A stretch of 28,057 nt of DNA from a virus, in the IMG/VR virus record IMGVR_UViG_3300040801_004913, positions 1 through 28,057 of that record. One strand, given 5' to 3'. Below the pieces are notes generated by a model. It worked only from the letters and a program-made list of their open reading frames with translations. It was not told the origin of the DNA and ran no database searches. Position numbers and translations under genes: made by a program. Positions 1-7,327 of this stretch are shown here, piece by piece. Every line of letters starts with the position of its first letter. The first letter of the stretch is position 1.

Positions 1-2
1 CG

Positions 3-77
3 GACGTCCAGCGGGCCGCCGACGAGTACCACACCATGGCGGCGAGGACGGCCGACCTGATATCGGCCTACACCTGA
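3..77 (+). CDS. C-terminal end of an unidentified protein (cut by window edge)
   Basis: An open frame enters from the left edge and ends at a TGA at 75-77. The visible tail is 24 residues, ending DLISAYT. Codon third positions are mostly G or C, as in the neighbouring genes. It is too short to assign. A recombinase or other phage-end gene would fit the location, but nothing in the residues supports that. Confidence 0.4.
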   Translation, partial: DVQRAADEYHTMAARTADLISAYT

Positions 78-226
78 GCGGCCCCCTGCCGCCTACTCCC
101 CCCAGCCTGACTCGCGGGGCAACGACCAGCTCGTCGCCCCGCTGCTTTTTGGCGAATCGCCGATGGAAGCCCGCCGGCGGCCAGTACCCTCGCCGCGTCT
201 CGGTCGTCCAGCCGGGACAACCTCCA

Positions 227-260
227 CCCGTCACGGGGCCCCCCTCCGTGGCGGGACTTT
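227..260 (+). terminator. Putative rho-independent terminator, copy 1 of a repeated hairpin
   Basis: Arms CCCGTCACGG (227-236) and CCGTGGCGGG (246-255) pair over 10 bp with one G-U wobble. The loop is 9 nt and TTT follows at 258-260. The same arms recur at 3415-3445. It lies 150 nt after the truncated gene ending at 77, which is far for its own terminator. Confidence 0.5.
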
Positions 261-489
261 CCACCCCCGCCTGAGATTCGAGCTTTCACATTCGCGAGCT
301 TCGGATTAGGCTCCACGAGTGGCTCTCGGTCAGGGCCGCTTCCAGGGACCTTTCCGGAGCTGACTCGAAGATCACTCGGACTCGCCTCGCGGGCGCGTCA
401 GATGCCCGCCGCGATACCGCCAAAGACGGATCGCCTGCGCCAGCAGTCCGCACGATGACTACTACTCTCATCTGACCCACGGACCCGAA

Positions 490-520
490 CCCCTCTCCCC
501 TGCCTCGGCGGGGTGAGGGG
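490..520. repeat. GC-rich inverted repeat
   Basis: Arms 490-500 (CCCCTCTCCCC) and 510-520 (GGGGTGAGGGG) pair with a single mismatch around a 9-nt loop. There is no following T run, so it is a dispersed-type hairpin or mRNA structure rather than a classic terminator. It lies about 100 nt before the HIRAN-domain gene. Confidence 0.4.
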
Positions 521-623
521 GTGTTCCAGGGGTCAGGGAACTTTCCGGGCGCGGCAGGATGCCGGCCTCAACTTGACGACTCGCCGGGGCCGGGGATGGC
601 CGGGGCGGGTTCTGGGGCACCGC

Positions 624-1289
624 ATGTCGACGATCGCGGAGACGAAGTACGTCGTCGATGCGCCCGAGGGCTACAAGAAGCTCGGCGCGAGGATGAAGGT
701 CGAAGGCGCGTTCGTCGCCGAGAGGTCTCCCGACCACCGACGATTCGCCCGCGGCACCAACCACCGGCTGCAGTTCAAGGCTGAGCCCGACAACGAGTAC
801 GACAAGAACGCGATCAGGGTGTTCGGGGCGGTCAACGAAGGACGCCGCAAGGTCACACGCCTCGACCTCGGGTACGTCCCAGCAGATGTGGCGAAGGTGA
901 TCGCCGACCGTGAGCTTTGCCCCGAGCGATTGGTTGGCCTCGTCACATCGTGTCGGTGGGTCCGATACGACGACTTCGACGACGACGATGACGGCGGAGT
1001 GGACCGCCACTTTGTCGACTTCAACATCTTCTGGCCCACAGACGGAAGCGCTTCCACTCACGTTGCGAGGGCGGAACGCGAAGTCGAGGAAGCTCGGGCA
1101 GCCGAAGCGAGGCAAGCCGCAATCGAGGACGCCGCCCGGCGGCGAGCCGCTCGCGAGGAACGGGTGAGAGCAATCGCCGCGAAGTGGCACGGGCTCCGCG
1201 GCGGAGACAAGCTCGCGATCGCCGTAGGCGGGGTCGCCGTCATTGCGATAGTGGCGGGGACGGCGTGGGCGATTGCCGCTGTGGGATGA
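624..1289 (+). CDS. HIRAN-domain protein with C-terminal membrane anchor
   Basis: The protein is 221 aa. Residues about 25-115 match the HIRAN pattern: a basic/aromatic stretch, then AEPDNEYDKNAIRVFG (residues 53-68), then LGYVPADVAKVI. HIRAN domains are known to bind DNA ends or stalled replication structures, alone or fused to helicases and nucleases. A poly-Asp stretch follows, then an Ala/Arg/Glu-rich helical segment likely to be a coiled coil. The C-terminus (about 198-220) is one strongly hydrophobic helix, so the protein would sit on the membrane with HIRAN in the cytoplasm. I chose the ATG at 624 because the upstream GTG extension (513) adds only a low-complexity Arg/Gly segment. HIRAN joined to a membrane tail is unusual. 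It is the first of four rightward genes. Assignment from motif only. Confidence 0.75.
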   Translation: MSTIAETKYVVDAPEGYKKLGARMKVEGAFVAERSPDHRRFARGTNHRLQFKAEPDNEYDKNAIRVFGAVNEGRRKVTRLDLGYVPADVAKVIADRELCPERLVGLVTSCRWVRYDDFDDDDDGGVDRHFVDFNIFWPTDGSASTHVARAEREVEEARAAEARQAAIEDAARRRAAREERVRAIAAKWHGLRGGDKLAIAVGGVAVIAIVAGTAWAIAAVG

Positions 1290-1456
1290 CCCCACCCACT
1301 GCGTCGCCTGGGGCCGCGATGGCGAAGCCTGGTACGCGACGCGGGATGGGGACCGGGGGATGGGGTGAGCGACCCCGACGGCCCCTCTTATCGCTCAGGC
1401 GAAACGTAGTCAGCAAGCTCTTCACCGTTCACAACACAGTCACGGAGTACCGCTCG

Positions 1457-1717
1457 ATGCCCAGTCTCAAGCTCGTTGAGGATCAGACGTTCGATCACCA
1501 AACTGTCCTGGTCACGGGACACCACTTCCTTCGATGCAAGTTCCATAGCTGCGACTTCCTTTTTCGCGGGATGCCATTTGGGTTCGATAGCTGCGAGTTC
1601 TACGGCGCGTCGACCTGGGATCTTCAGTTCGTAGCGTATGACGAAACCCAGTGGGACGAATTTCTGACTGCAGTGGCGCCCATGGTCACCAAACAGCTAC
1701 CCCGCCTACCGAAGTGA
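1457..1717 (+). CDS. Small pentapeptide-like protein
   Basis: This is an 86-aa protein starting at ATG 1457, with GGAG 9 nt upstream. Residues about 24-55 show a repeating pattern of aromatic/Leu, Arg/Asp/His and Cys (LRCKFHSCDF, FDSCEFYG), like a short right-handed pentapeptide-repeat helix or the small 'FxNCxF' hypothetical family. Two Phe-Cys cores are visible, but the coil count is too low for a full pentapeptide protein. GC content is visibly lower than in the phage genes. It ends 19 nt before the next gene, so it may be the first gene of an operon with the 337-aa and membrane proteins. Function unknown. Confidence 0.7.
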   Translation: MPSLKLVEDQTFDHQTVLVTGHHFLRCKFHSCDFLFRGMPFGFDSCEFYGASTWDLQFVAYDETQWDEFLTAVAPMVTKQLPRLPK

Positions 1718-1736
1718 TCGGCCGAACATGTGACTC

Positions 1737-2750
1737 ATGTCCAACACGGGCTCATATCGCACCATGACCACCACGATTCAGATTCTTCCGTTCGAGATCG
1801 TCACGTACGACGGAGTTCCTCCGGACAGATTCCTTAGAGAGGTTGAGGCGTTCAGTGGGAAGCGTCATAGCCGCGGATCTCAAGCCGACGCGCCTGAAAC
1901 CGAGGAGTCGGCGAGGTATCTGTACTGCGGCCATCTGCCCGACGGCTACTTCGGAGGCTTGGTCCGATCCACGCACGGGTCTACTGCACTGGCTTCCGAC
2001 GCAGATGACTCGGACAAGGTCGGCATCTCTACATTTTCCCTTGATCCGCAGAACAAGACGTTCACAACCGCGAACTACATGCTCCTGAATCCACAGACTC
2101 TCAAGGGCATGTACGTTGCGTACCGCCACTCTGCCTCATTGGGAGACTTGAAGTGGATGCTTCGGCGGATGCACAGGAACGCGGTAAAGAAGCTGCGAGA
2201 TGAATTGGTTGAGCAGCTTGTGGCATCGGAGGGCATAGAGCGAACCGAAGCGCGAGCCAGAGCGAATGAGCAGATCAGCGGAGAGTTTGCGATCCGGCAA
2301 CTCGTCGACTCTGCGACGTTTGATGAGCTGCTGGATGAGGCGAGGCGAGTTTCCTATTTCGAACTCGACGTTGCTACTCCGGTCTATGACGAAGGGCTGG
2401 ACGGTCTCGCTGCCCACGCAGATATGAACGTCATGGGGTTCTACATGAGCAAGGCTGGGGCCGTGACCGAAGTAGTGGCAGCGATCCGAGAAGCGATCAC
2501 AAAGCGAAAGCCAAAGTCCGCGATGGTCCGGGGGTCGTTCGAAGATGGGAAGCAGAGGATTCTCAGGCTCACAACTGAAAGGCGCTATCCTGTAGAAGAG
2601 TTCGACCTTGGCCCGAACCTTAAAGAACTCGTGGTCGAAGACGTTCAGGAATGGGCGAAGGCGGGAGCGATGAAGTGGCTGTACGAAGCGATCAGAGACA
2701 ACGAAGGTCTCGCCGGGCCGCCGCCGCCCGGCGATGGCTTGCCGGGATAA
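1737..2750 (+). CDS. RexA/KwaB-like candidate: soluble partner of a four-helix membrane protein
   Basis: The protein is 337 aa with no signal peptide or membrane segment. The N-terminal third looks alpha/beta (YLYCGHLPDGYFGGLVRS). A charged helical middle follows (about 130-200). The C-terminal part has a beta-rich segment (MVRGSFEDGKQRILRLTT) and a final amphipathic helix. From memory, this order resembles lambda RexA, which also has an early YLY segment, a late beta segment of the type xRAKDEAGD, and a C-terminal helix. The likeness is in layout, not strong identity. The stop overlaps the next start as TAATG, so the two proteins are translationally coupled. In RexAB and Kiwa a soluble, DNA-sensing protein works with a four-helix membrane protein. 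An alternative start is ATG 1764; neither has a clear Shine-Dalgarno. A defence role is inference. Confidence 0.65.
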   Translation: MSNTGSYRTMTTTIQILPFEIVTYDGVPPDRFLREVEAFSGKRHSRGSQADAPETEESARYLYCGHLPDGYFGGLVRSTHGSTALASDADDSDKVGISTFSLDPQNKTFTTANYMLLNPQTLKGMYVAYRHSASLGDLKWMLRRMHRNAVKKLRDELVEQLVASEGIERTEARARANEQISGEFAIRQLVDSATFDELLDEARRVSYFELDVATPVYDEGLDGLAAHADMNVMGFYMSKAGAVTEVVAAIREAITKRKPKSAMVRGSFEDGKQRILRLTTERRYPVEEFDLGPNLKELVVEDVQEWAKAGAMKWLYEAIRDNEGLAGPPPPGDGLPG

Positions 2751-3361
2751 TGCCGTACAAGGGCATCATGCTCGCGTGGGCATTGCTCACGGCCGCGGCG
2801 GCTGCGGCAGCTTTGTTCGCCTCGTACATATGGGGTGACGGAGGCCTCTGGCGGTTTTACTCGGAGAGTCTCCGGGGGAACCTCTTCTCGGGCATGTTCA
2901 GTGCGGCAGCGTTCATGTTGTCCTTGCTGACGTTCACGATCGTCTCCATGCATGCACACCTATATTCCTCTCCGGGGTACCGGCGACATGTCAAGGTGGT
3001 GGGGCAAGTGCAGCCAGTTAGCGAACTCTACGACCCTCTGCGAAAGCTCATGCAGAGGCTTGTGGCCGCCACATCGGTATGCCTGGTAGCAGCGGTCTTC
3101 CAGCTGACTCTCGGCATCATCCCGACCCAACTCACTGCAGCCTTGGCTATCGGAGGATCGGCTGCAGCAGCAGCGTTTCTAGCGAACGGTCTCCTAGAGG
3201 TGGCGCGCAACTTGCAGCGACTCATCACGGAGTGGCAGAAGGAAGCTGATCAGGAGGAGGAGGCCGCGAAAGCCGCTTCCCGCGATGACAGAGACCGGCC
3301 AGGCCGCTCCGCCGCAGCCATTCCGCCCCCCCAAGAATCTCCGCCCCCTTCCCCAGATTGA
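2750..3361 (+). CDS. Four-helix membrane protein (RexB/KwaA-like candidate)
   Basis: This 203-aa protein has four predicted transmembrane helices, at about 5-28, 46-67, 104-124 and 127-149. A charged, Ala/Glu/Arg-rich tail and a Pro/Ser-rich end follow and are probably cytoplasmic. The ATG at 2750 shares its A with the TAA stop of the upstream gene, which decides the start; the longer open frame from 2651 overlaps the upstream gene heavily. RexB of lambda is a four-helix inner-membrane ion channel, and KwaA is also a four-helix membrane protein. Size and topology fit either, but I see no diagnostic residue. A rho-independent terminator follows at 3415. It could depolarise the membrane when its soluble partner is triggered; that is inference. 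Confidence 0.75.
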   Translation: MPYKGIMLAWALLTAAAAAAALFASYIWGDGGLWRFYSESLRGNLFSGMFSAAAFMLSLLTFTIVSMHAHLYSSPGYRRHVKVVGQVQPVSELYDPLRKLMQRLVAATSVCLVAAVFQLTLGIIPTQLTAALAIGGSAAAAAFLANGLLEVARNLQRLITEWQKEADQEEEAAKAASRDDRDRPGRSAAAIPPPQESPPPSPD

Positions 3362-3414
3362 CGCGTCCGGACGCTACGCTCAACCCTCTGGTCTTTCCAT
3401 CCCGGAACACCTCA

Positions 3415-3451
3415 CCCCGTCACGGACCTGCCTTCCGTGGCGGGGGCTTTT
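3415..3451 (+). terminator. Rho-independent terminator, copy 2 of a repeated hairpin
   Basis: Arms 3415-3426 and 3434-3445 pair over 12 bp with one G-U wobble around a 7-nt loop. TTTT follows at 3448-3451. It ends the rightward island and faces the end of the leftward phage operon, so it separates converging transcription. The core arms are identical to those at 227-255. Confidence 0.75.
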
Positions 3452-3580
3452 GTCAGACGGAAAACCGCCGACTCTCCGCCCACCGCTTGAGTCGCGTGAT
3501 GCACCCGCAGCCCGGGGCCGCCGCCACGCGGACCGGCGACTGGAGCCAAGGACGCTTCGGCCACGGCTCCCCGATCCACT

Positions 3581-3802
3581 CTACCCCGAGCCACCGCGCC
3601 GCCGGCACCGCACCGCCGGCACCGCACCGCCGGCACCGCCCGCACCTTCACGGCCCCGTCGCAGCCGCACGTCCGCCGCCTGGAGGCCGCCGGGGGCTTC
3701 GCCGACTCCCGAGGCGGATTCAGCGTCGAACGCCAAGACGCCCAGGCCTCGGCCCGCCTTCTCCGGCCCGTCAGCGAGCGCCTCGCCGGCGGCCTCTTTC
3801 AC
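3581..3802 (-). CDS. Possible small phage protein at the end of the late operon
   Basis: This 73-aa frame starts with a GTG that overlaps the upstream stop as GTGA, the same coupling used throughout this operon. The first 50 residues look protein-like (Ala/Gly/Glu-rich helix, then VLAFDAESAS). The last 20 residues run through the 14-bp tandem repeats and are Gly/Arg-rich. The opposite-strand frame over the same DNA has slightly higher G/C in third positions but no start codon. I accept this frame mainly because of the overlap. Confidence 0.4.
   Translation of the reverse strand: MKEAAGEALADGPEKAGRGLGVLAFDAESASGVGEAPGGLQAADVRLRRGREGAGGAGGAVPAVRCRRRGGSG
3601..3642. repeat. 14-bp tandem repeat, about three copies
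   Basis: The unit GCCGGCACCGCACC occurs at 3601-3614 and 3615-3628, with a third, imperfect copy from 3629. Because 14 is not a multiple of three, a change in copy number would shift the reading frame of the small gene overlapping it at the very end of the operon. Confidence 0.7.
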
Positions 3803-4107
3803 TTCCGGCCAGGCAGCGGCGCCACCCTGTTCAACGCCGCCTGCCGTCGCCCGCACCCTCCGCATCCACCACGAAGCCGCCGCCGCACCGGCGCCGGTCC
3901 GTGCTCAGCCAGCAGCCGCTTGATCGGCGCGGCCGCCGCGGCGAGCAGGTCCCCCAGCCCGCGAGGCCGGTTGCGGCCGGTCGCGTAGCACCAACGGCAG
4001 ACGCCCGCCGACGGCCGCTCCCCCCACCGCGAGATCGAGCAGGTCGCATCGCCGCGACGGAACCGGCACGGCGGCAGCTGCTCGAGCTCGATGCGGCGGG
4101 CGGTCAC
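3799..4107 (-). CDS. Cys-rich small phage protein
   Basis: This is a 102-aa protein. Its GTG start overlaps the stop of the 316-aa gene as GTGA. Cysteines occur in pairs: PPCRF and DATCSIS early, GVCRWCYATG in the middle, and CGGCGRRQAALNR near the end. This suggests a metal-binding (zinc or Fe-S) mini-domain. A hydrophobic Ala-rich helix (GLGDLLAAAAAPIKRLL) lies between the second and third Cys groups. I recognise the style CGGCGRRxxxLN from phage hypotheticals but know no function. Its place downstream of the tail genes suggests a virion or late role. Confidence 0.7.
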   Translation of the reverse strand: MTARRIELEQLPPCRFRRGDATCSISRWGERPSAGVCRWCYATGRNRPRGLGDLLAAAAAPIKRLLAEHGPAPVRRRLRGGCGGCGRRQAALNRVAPLPGRK

Positions 4108-5054
4108 GACAGCGACGCCACGCCGGCGATCGACAGCCCGTCCCCCGGGTCGGCCTGATCGCTCGGGCTCACGCTGCAGCTGAAGCGGCTGAAGCTGGAG
4201 ATGAGCCCGGACCGGGTGATGATCTCCGTCGTCCCCACGACCCCGTCCGGAGAGCCGGGGACCACGACGCCCGCACCGAAGTCCCCGAGTCCGAAGCACG
4301 CTTCGCTGTCCTGGACGCACGGGAACGGCCGCGTGAGCCGGATGGTCACCTCGTGCTGGAAGCACACACAGTCCGCCACCGGGGGGTCGTCGGAGAGGAC
4401 GAAGCCGAGCGTCCGGCCGAAGGCCCGGTGCACGATGGTCACGTCGAGCCGCTGCTCGAGGTAGTGGCAGCCGCCCACGGAGACCGCGGGGACCGCCGAG
4501 AGGTTGGCGGACTCGACTCGTCGGAAGAGCGACCCGGCCCACCAGCCGTTCCATAGCGGAGCGAACGGTGCCGGCGGCGACGTGCGGTAGCCGTTGTCCC
4601 GGACGTAGCCCACGGGGGTGGTGCCGACGTCCAGGAGCGTGGGCCCGGGCGAGATGATCTCCGTGGCCCAGAGCGCCCCGGGGTATCCCGCCGAGTCGCC
4701 GCACTGCCCATGGTCACTGCCGCCGTAGGGCGGGAACGTCCCGCTCGCGGTGTACCCCGCGGTCGTCGGCGGGAAGCTGCCAGAGCAGGTCAGCGGCACC
4801 TCGGGGCCGTTGACGTCCCAGGCGAACTCCGAGGGCCCGAAGTCGAAGCCGCCGTCCACCGGAGCCGTGGGGCTGCCCAGGATGGGCCCGATCTCGAACG
4901 TCCCCTCGAACGCGAGCAGCAGGTTCGAGACGTCCAGGAGGTAGCTGGTCGGGCAACCTGACGGGATCCCCAGGCTGCCCTGGCAGCCGCCCATGAAGCA
5001 CGGTCCCTCCGGGCACGGGCTCCCCCCGCCGCAGCAGCACCGCCGGTGGCTCAT
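4104..5054 (-). CDS. Cys/Gly-rich virion-associated protein, unknown function
   Basis: This 316-aa protein starts with an ATG that overlaps the upstream stop as ATGA. The N-terminus is strikingly rich in Cys and Gly (MSHRRCCCGGGSPCPEGPC). The rest is predicted to be mostly beta, with Pro, Gly, Ser and aromatic residues (for example YPGALWATEIISPGP and NGWWAGSLF). Further Cys residues are scattered, including CVC and pairs near the C-terminus. There is no signal peptide or membrane helix. Its position at the distal end of the tail operon and the beta-rich composition suggest a tail-tip or fibre component. No family recognised. Confidence 0.75.
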   Translation of the reverse strand: MSHRRCCCGGGSPCPEGPCFMGGCQGSLGIPSGCPTSYLLDVSNLLLAFEGTFEIGPILGSPTAPVDGGFDFGPSEFAWDVNGPEVPLTCSGSFPPTTAGYTASGTFPPYGGSDHGQCGDSAGYPGALWATEIISPGPTLLDVGTTPVGYVRDNGYRTSPPAPFAPLWNGWWAGSLFRRVESANLSAVPAVSVGGCHYLEQRLDVTIVHRAFGRTLGFVLSDDPPVADCVCFQHEVTIRLTRPFPCVQDSEACFGLGDFGAGVVVPGSPDGVVGTTEIITRSGLISSFSRFSCSVSPSDQADPGDGLSIAGVASLS

Positions 5055-6013
5055 GCGACCCGCTCCGCCTCGAGCAGGGTCTCGGCCGCCGCGAGCGAGA
5101 CGGTGCCGGTGCCGCTCGTCCGGCTGAGCTCGACCCGAATCAGGGCAGTCGACCCGCCGGCCACGGTCAGGTACCCCACGACCGATCCGGTCGCCGGCTC
5201 ACTGGCGAGCGCGACCGCGTCCAGCTTCAGAGTCGGCCCGAACGTGGCCCATCCCCCGCCATCGACATTCGCCGACAGGCGAACCCCGGCGAACGAGGTC
5301 GAGCCCGACGAGAGCGTGATGCCCGCACGGATGGACACACGGTACGTTCCAGGCTGGACCGACAGTTCTCCGGCGGTCGCCCCCCATGACATCGCCGCCG
5401 GATCGATGAACGTCGCCGCGCTCCACTTGTCGACGGCCGCCCAGGTCGCCGATGAGCTCGTCTGAGCGATCACGCGGCCGGCGGCGAACCCCACCACGGT
5501 GGGCAGGTCGAGGGCGTCGCACTCGCCGTCGTCAGCGGGCAGGACCGAGCACCAGGCCTCGATCGTGCCGTCGGGCAGCGGCCAGAACGTCGCTGGGACG
5601 ACAACCCCGGGGGCCAGCGGCACCGCGTCGAACCCGGCCGGGAAGGACGCGCCGTCGTGGTCCACGCCGCTCCCCTGGAGGCCCGTGCCAGCATTCGGGA
5701 CCAGGATGCCGTTCCTGAGCGGGTTGACCGTCGTCGTGCCGCTCCGACCGTCCTCGGCCGCCTCCCAGCCGTCGTAGCCGGCCGAGGCCTTGACGGCCTC
5801 CTGCCAGGCGTAGGCGTACCGGTTCGGCGACTCCTCCAGGGCGGCGCCGACGATCACCGGGATCGTCACCGGCCGACGGTCGCGGCGCGGGATCGCGGCG
5901 ATCACGTCTCCGCCGGTCGAGCCCCCACCGACGATGCGGACATCGCGCCCGCCTCGCGGGGACTTCGCCCCACGCCGGAGCGCGGCGAGGACCTGTCGCC
6001 CCGTCATCCTCAC
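5051..6013 (-). CDS. Distal tail/virion protein candidate, unknown family
   Basis: This 320-aa protein has a GTG start that overlaps the upstream stop as GTGA; an ATG two codons in would also work. The N-terminal 35 residues are basic. Then comes a loop-rich middle (GYDGWEAAEDGRSGTTTVNP). The C-terminal half is beta-sandwich-like, with alternating hydrophobic Ser/Thr/Gly strands (GTYRVSIRAGITLSSGSTSF, WATFGPTLKLDAVAL), resembling C1q/TNF-like or carbohydrate-binding jelly rolls of phage tail proteins. A receptor-binding or tail-tip role is plausible from position and fold style only. Confidence 0.75.
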   Translation of the reverse strand: MRMTGRQVLAALRRGAKSPRGGRDVRIVGGGSTGGDVIAAIPRRDRRPVTIPVIVGAALEESPNRYAYAWQEAVKASAGYDGWEAAEDGRSGTTTVNPLRNGILVPNAGTGLQGSGVDHDGASFPAGFDAVPLAPGVVVPATFWPLPDGTIEAWCSVLPADDGECDALDLPTVVGFAAGRVIAQTSSSATWAAVDKWSAATFIDPAAMSWGATAGELSVQPGTYRVSIRAGITLSSGSTSFAGVRLSANVDGGGWATFGPTLKLDAVALASEPATGSVVGYLTVAGGSTALIRVELSRTSGTGTVSLAAAETLLEAERVA

Positions 6014-6840
6014 AGCGGGAGCCCGTCGAAGTCGGTCTCGTCGTACTGCTCCACCGTCGCCGAGGCGCCCACCTCGGTCTGCCAGTCGGACGGCGGCTCG
6101 CCGGTCTCGGGCAGGGTGTAGACGACCTGAGGGTCCCAGCCGTTGGGATTCTGGCGGAACGTGAATTGGAAGCGGTAGAGCGGCATGACGTCGTCCGGGG
6201 CCGGCAGGCCGGTCTCCACCGCTCGGTCGACGAGCTCGACACCGACGCGGGTACAGAGCCAGGTCCCCGGCTCGCCCCCCTCCCAGTCGGGCGCGTCCGG
6301 GTTCGGCGCGGTCGTCGCGGCGTTGACCTTCCCGGCGAACTGCCGGGCCAGGGCCCGCGGCGTCCGGGTGAAGATCGACCGCTCGAGCGTCAGCTCCTCC
6401 CGCGGCCGCAGCACGCTCACGGTCACGCCGGTCGGGGGCCGGTTCTTGTAGGTGAGGACGATCGGGTCGCCGTTCTTGTCCCTCTGGGTCTGCTCGTCCT
6501 CGAGCGAGACGTCGAGGGACGTCAGGTAGTCCTCGCCCGCCGGCGGGGCGGACTCCTCGCGGCCGCGGAAGCGAACGGGCTCGTAGCTGAGCGTGAAGTC
6601 GACGATGGTCGGCCCGACGTAGGACACCGTCCGCGTCTTAAGGAAGAGCTCGGGATAGTTCGGGTGGAGGCTGCCCGCGGCAGGGAGTCCCGACACCCCC
6701 GCCGCCTCGGCGATCCGGCTCTGGGCGGAGACGGCCGAACTCAGGCCCGTGACCCTGGCGAGCCGGGTCGCGCCCCGGACCTGCCCTCCGGTCTCCGTCG
6801 CGCTGGCCGATGACACGAGATCGAGGTGAAGCGTCGCCAT
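6010..6840 (-). CDS. Tail-associated protein, unknown family
   Basis: This 276-aa protein starts at ATG 6840, 4 nt after the gp10-like gene stops. An Ala/Ser-rich N-terminus is followed by a mixed alpha/beta region with strands such as YVGPTIVDFTLSYEP and DYLTSLDVSLEDEQTQRDK. The C-terminal part has aromatic strands (LYRFQFTFRQNPNGWDP). It follows the tape measure and gp10-like genes, where many siphophages encode distal tail or tail-tip proteins. I see no Dit, Tal or gpL/gpM signature. Confidence 0.75.
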   Translation of the reverse strand: MATLHLDLVSSASATETGGQVRGATRLARVTGLSSAVSAQSRIAEAAGVSGLPAAGSLHPNYPELFLKTRTVSYVGPTIVDFTLSYEPVRFRGREESAPPAGEDYLTSLDVSLEDEQTQRDKNGDPIVLTYKNRPPTGVTVSVLRPREELTLERSIFTRTPRALARQFAGKVNAATTAPNPDAPDWEGGEPGTWLCTRVGVELVDRAVETGLPAPDDVMPLYRFQFTFRQNPNGWDPQVVYTLPETGEPPSDWQTEVGASATVEQYDETDFDGLPL

Positions 6841-6844
6841 GAGG

Positions 6845-7327
6845 TCACCCGAACTTCCTGGCCCAGGCCTTCTCGACCCGGTCCGTCACGGTCTGGAACA
6901 GGTGCTCGGCGATCTTCGGCCCTCGCCGCTCGAGCACCTTGCGGATGAAGGGCCGGGCGCGAGAGTGGCGCGTCCCGAACTCGACCAGGTGCAGGTAGTA
7001 GGAAGGGTCGATCTCGCGAGGCTTGCCGTCCTTCGTCTCGCCCCCGTCGGGGTGCGGGAACCGCCGGCCGCGCTGCGCCCCGACCCGCAGCGCGATGAAT
7101 CCCTGGGCCTTCTTCGCACGCTTCATGTACGTGATCGAGTCCTGGAGAGCCCCTGAGGCCGGCCGAACCGGGGCGGCGATCGCAACCCACTCGGCCAAGT
7201 CACGCCCCACCGGCGCGAGCGCCCGGTTCACCGCGGTGAAGCCCTCCTCGCCAAGGGAGCCGAGCATCTTCATGAGGTGCTTCGCCTCACGCTCGTCGAA
7301 CGTGGCCACGATCATCGGGAGCGTCAT
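6845..7327 (-). CDS. HK97 gp10-like head-tail/tail completion protein
   Basis: This is a 160-aa protein starting at ATG 7327, overlapping the tape measure stop as ATGA. The hallmark of the HK97-gp10 family is near the C-terminus: YYLHLVEFGTRHSRARPFIR, a conserved EFGT followed by a small-residue RPF(I/L)R element, with a long N-terminal helical region before it. The family normally joins head and tail and sits between the connector and tail-tube genes. Here it is downstream of the tape measure, an unusual place. It could have been moved, or adapted as a tail-tip protein. Confidence 0.75.
   Translation of the reverse strand: MTLPMIVATFDEREAKHLMKMLGSLGEEGFTAVNRALAPVGRDLAEWVAIAAPVRPASGALQDSITYMKRAKKAQGFIALRVGAQRGRRFPHPDGGETKDGKPREIDPSYYLHLVEFGTRHSRARPFIRKVLERRGPKIAEHLFQTVTDRVEKAWARKFG

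Larger units (their letters stand above)
78..623. other. Intergenic stretch with two hairpins, no convincing gene
   Basis: No frame here has a credible start, ribosome binding site and protein-like composition. The stretch contains a GC-rich hairpin at 227-255 followed by TTT, and a C/G-run inverted repeat at 490-520 (11-bp arms, one mismatch, 9-nt loop, no T run). The promoter for the rightward island should lie here or just upstream, but I cannot point to -35 and -10 boxes. Confidence 0.5.

Noticed and set aside
468-1295. Long minus-strand frame opposite the HIRAN gene
   Set aside because: Mirror of the plus-strand HIRAN gene. Its sequence shows no domain, and the plus frame has clear HIRAN and membrane segments.
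3500-3841. Plus-strand frame opposite the small late genes with protein-like sequence
   Set aside because: Third-position G/C is high and residues look plausible, but there is no start codon and the minus-strand genes are linked by exact GTGA overlaps. It could be a gene remnant.
3358-4158. 266-aa plus-strand frame
   Set aside because: Very Arg/Pro-rich, opposite two coupled minus-strand genes, no ribosome binding site.
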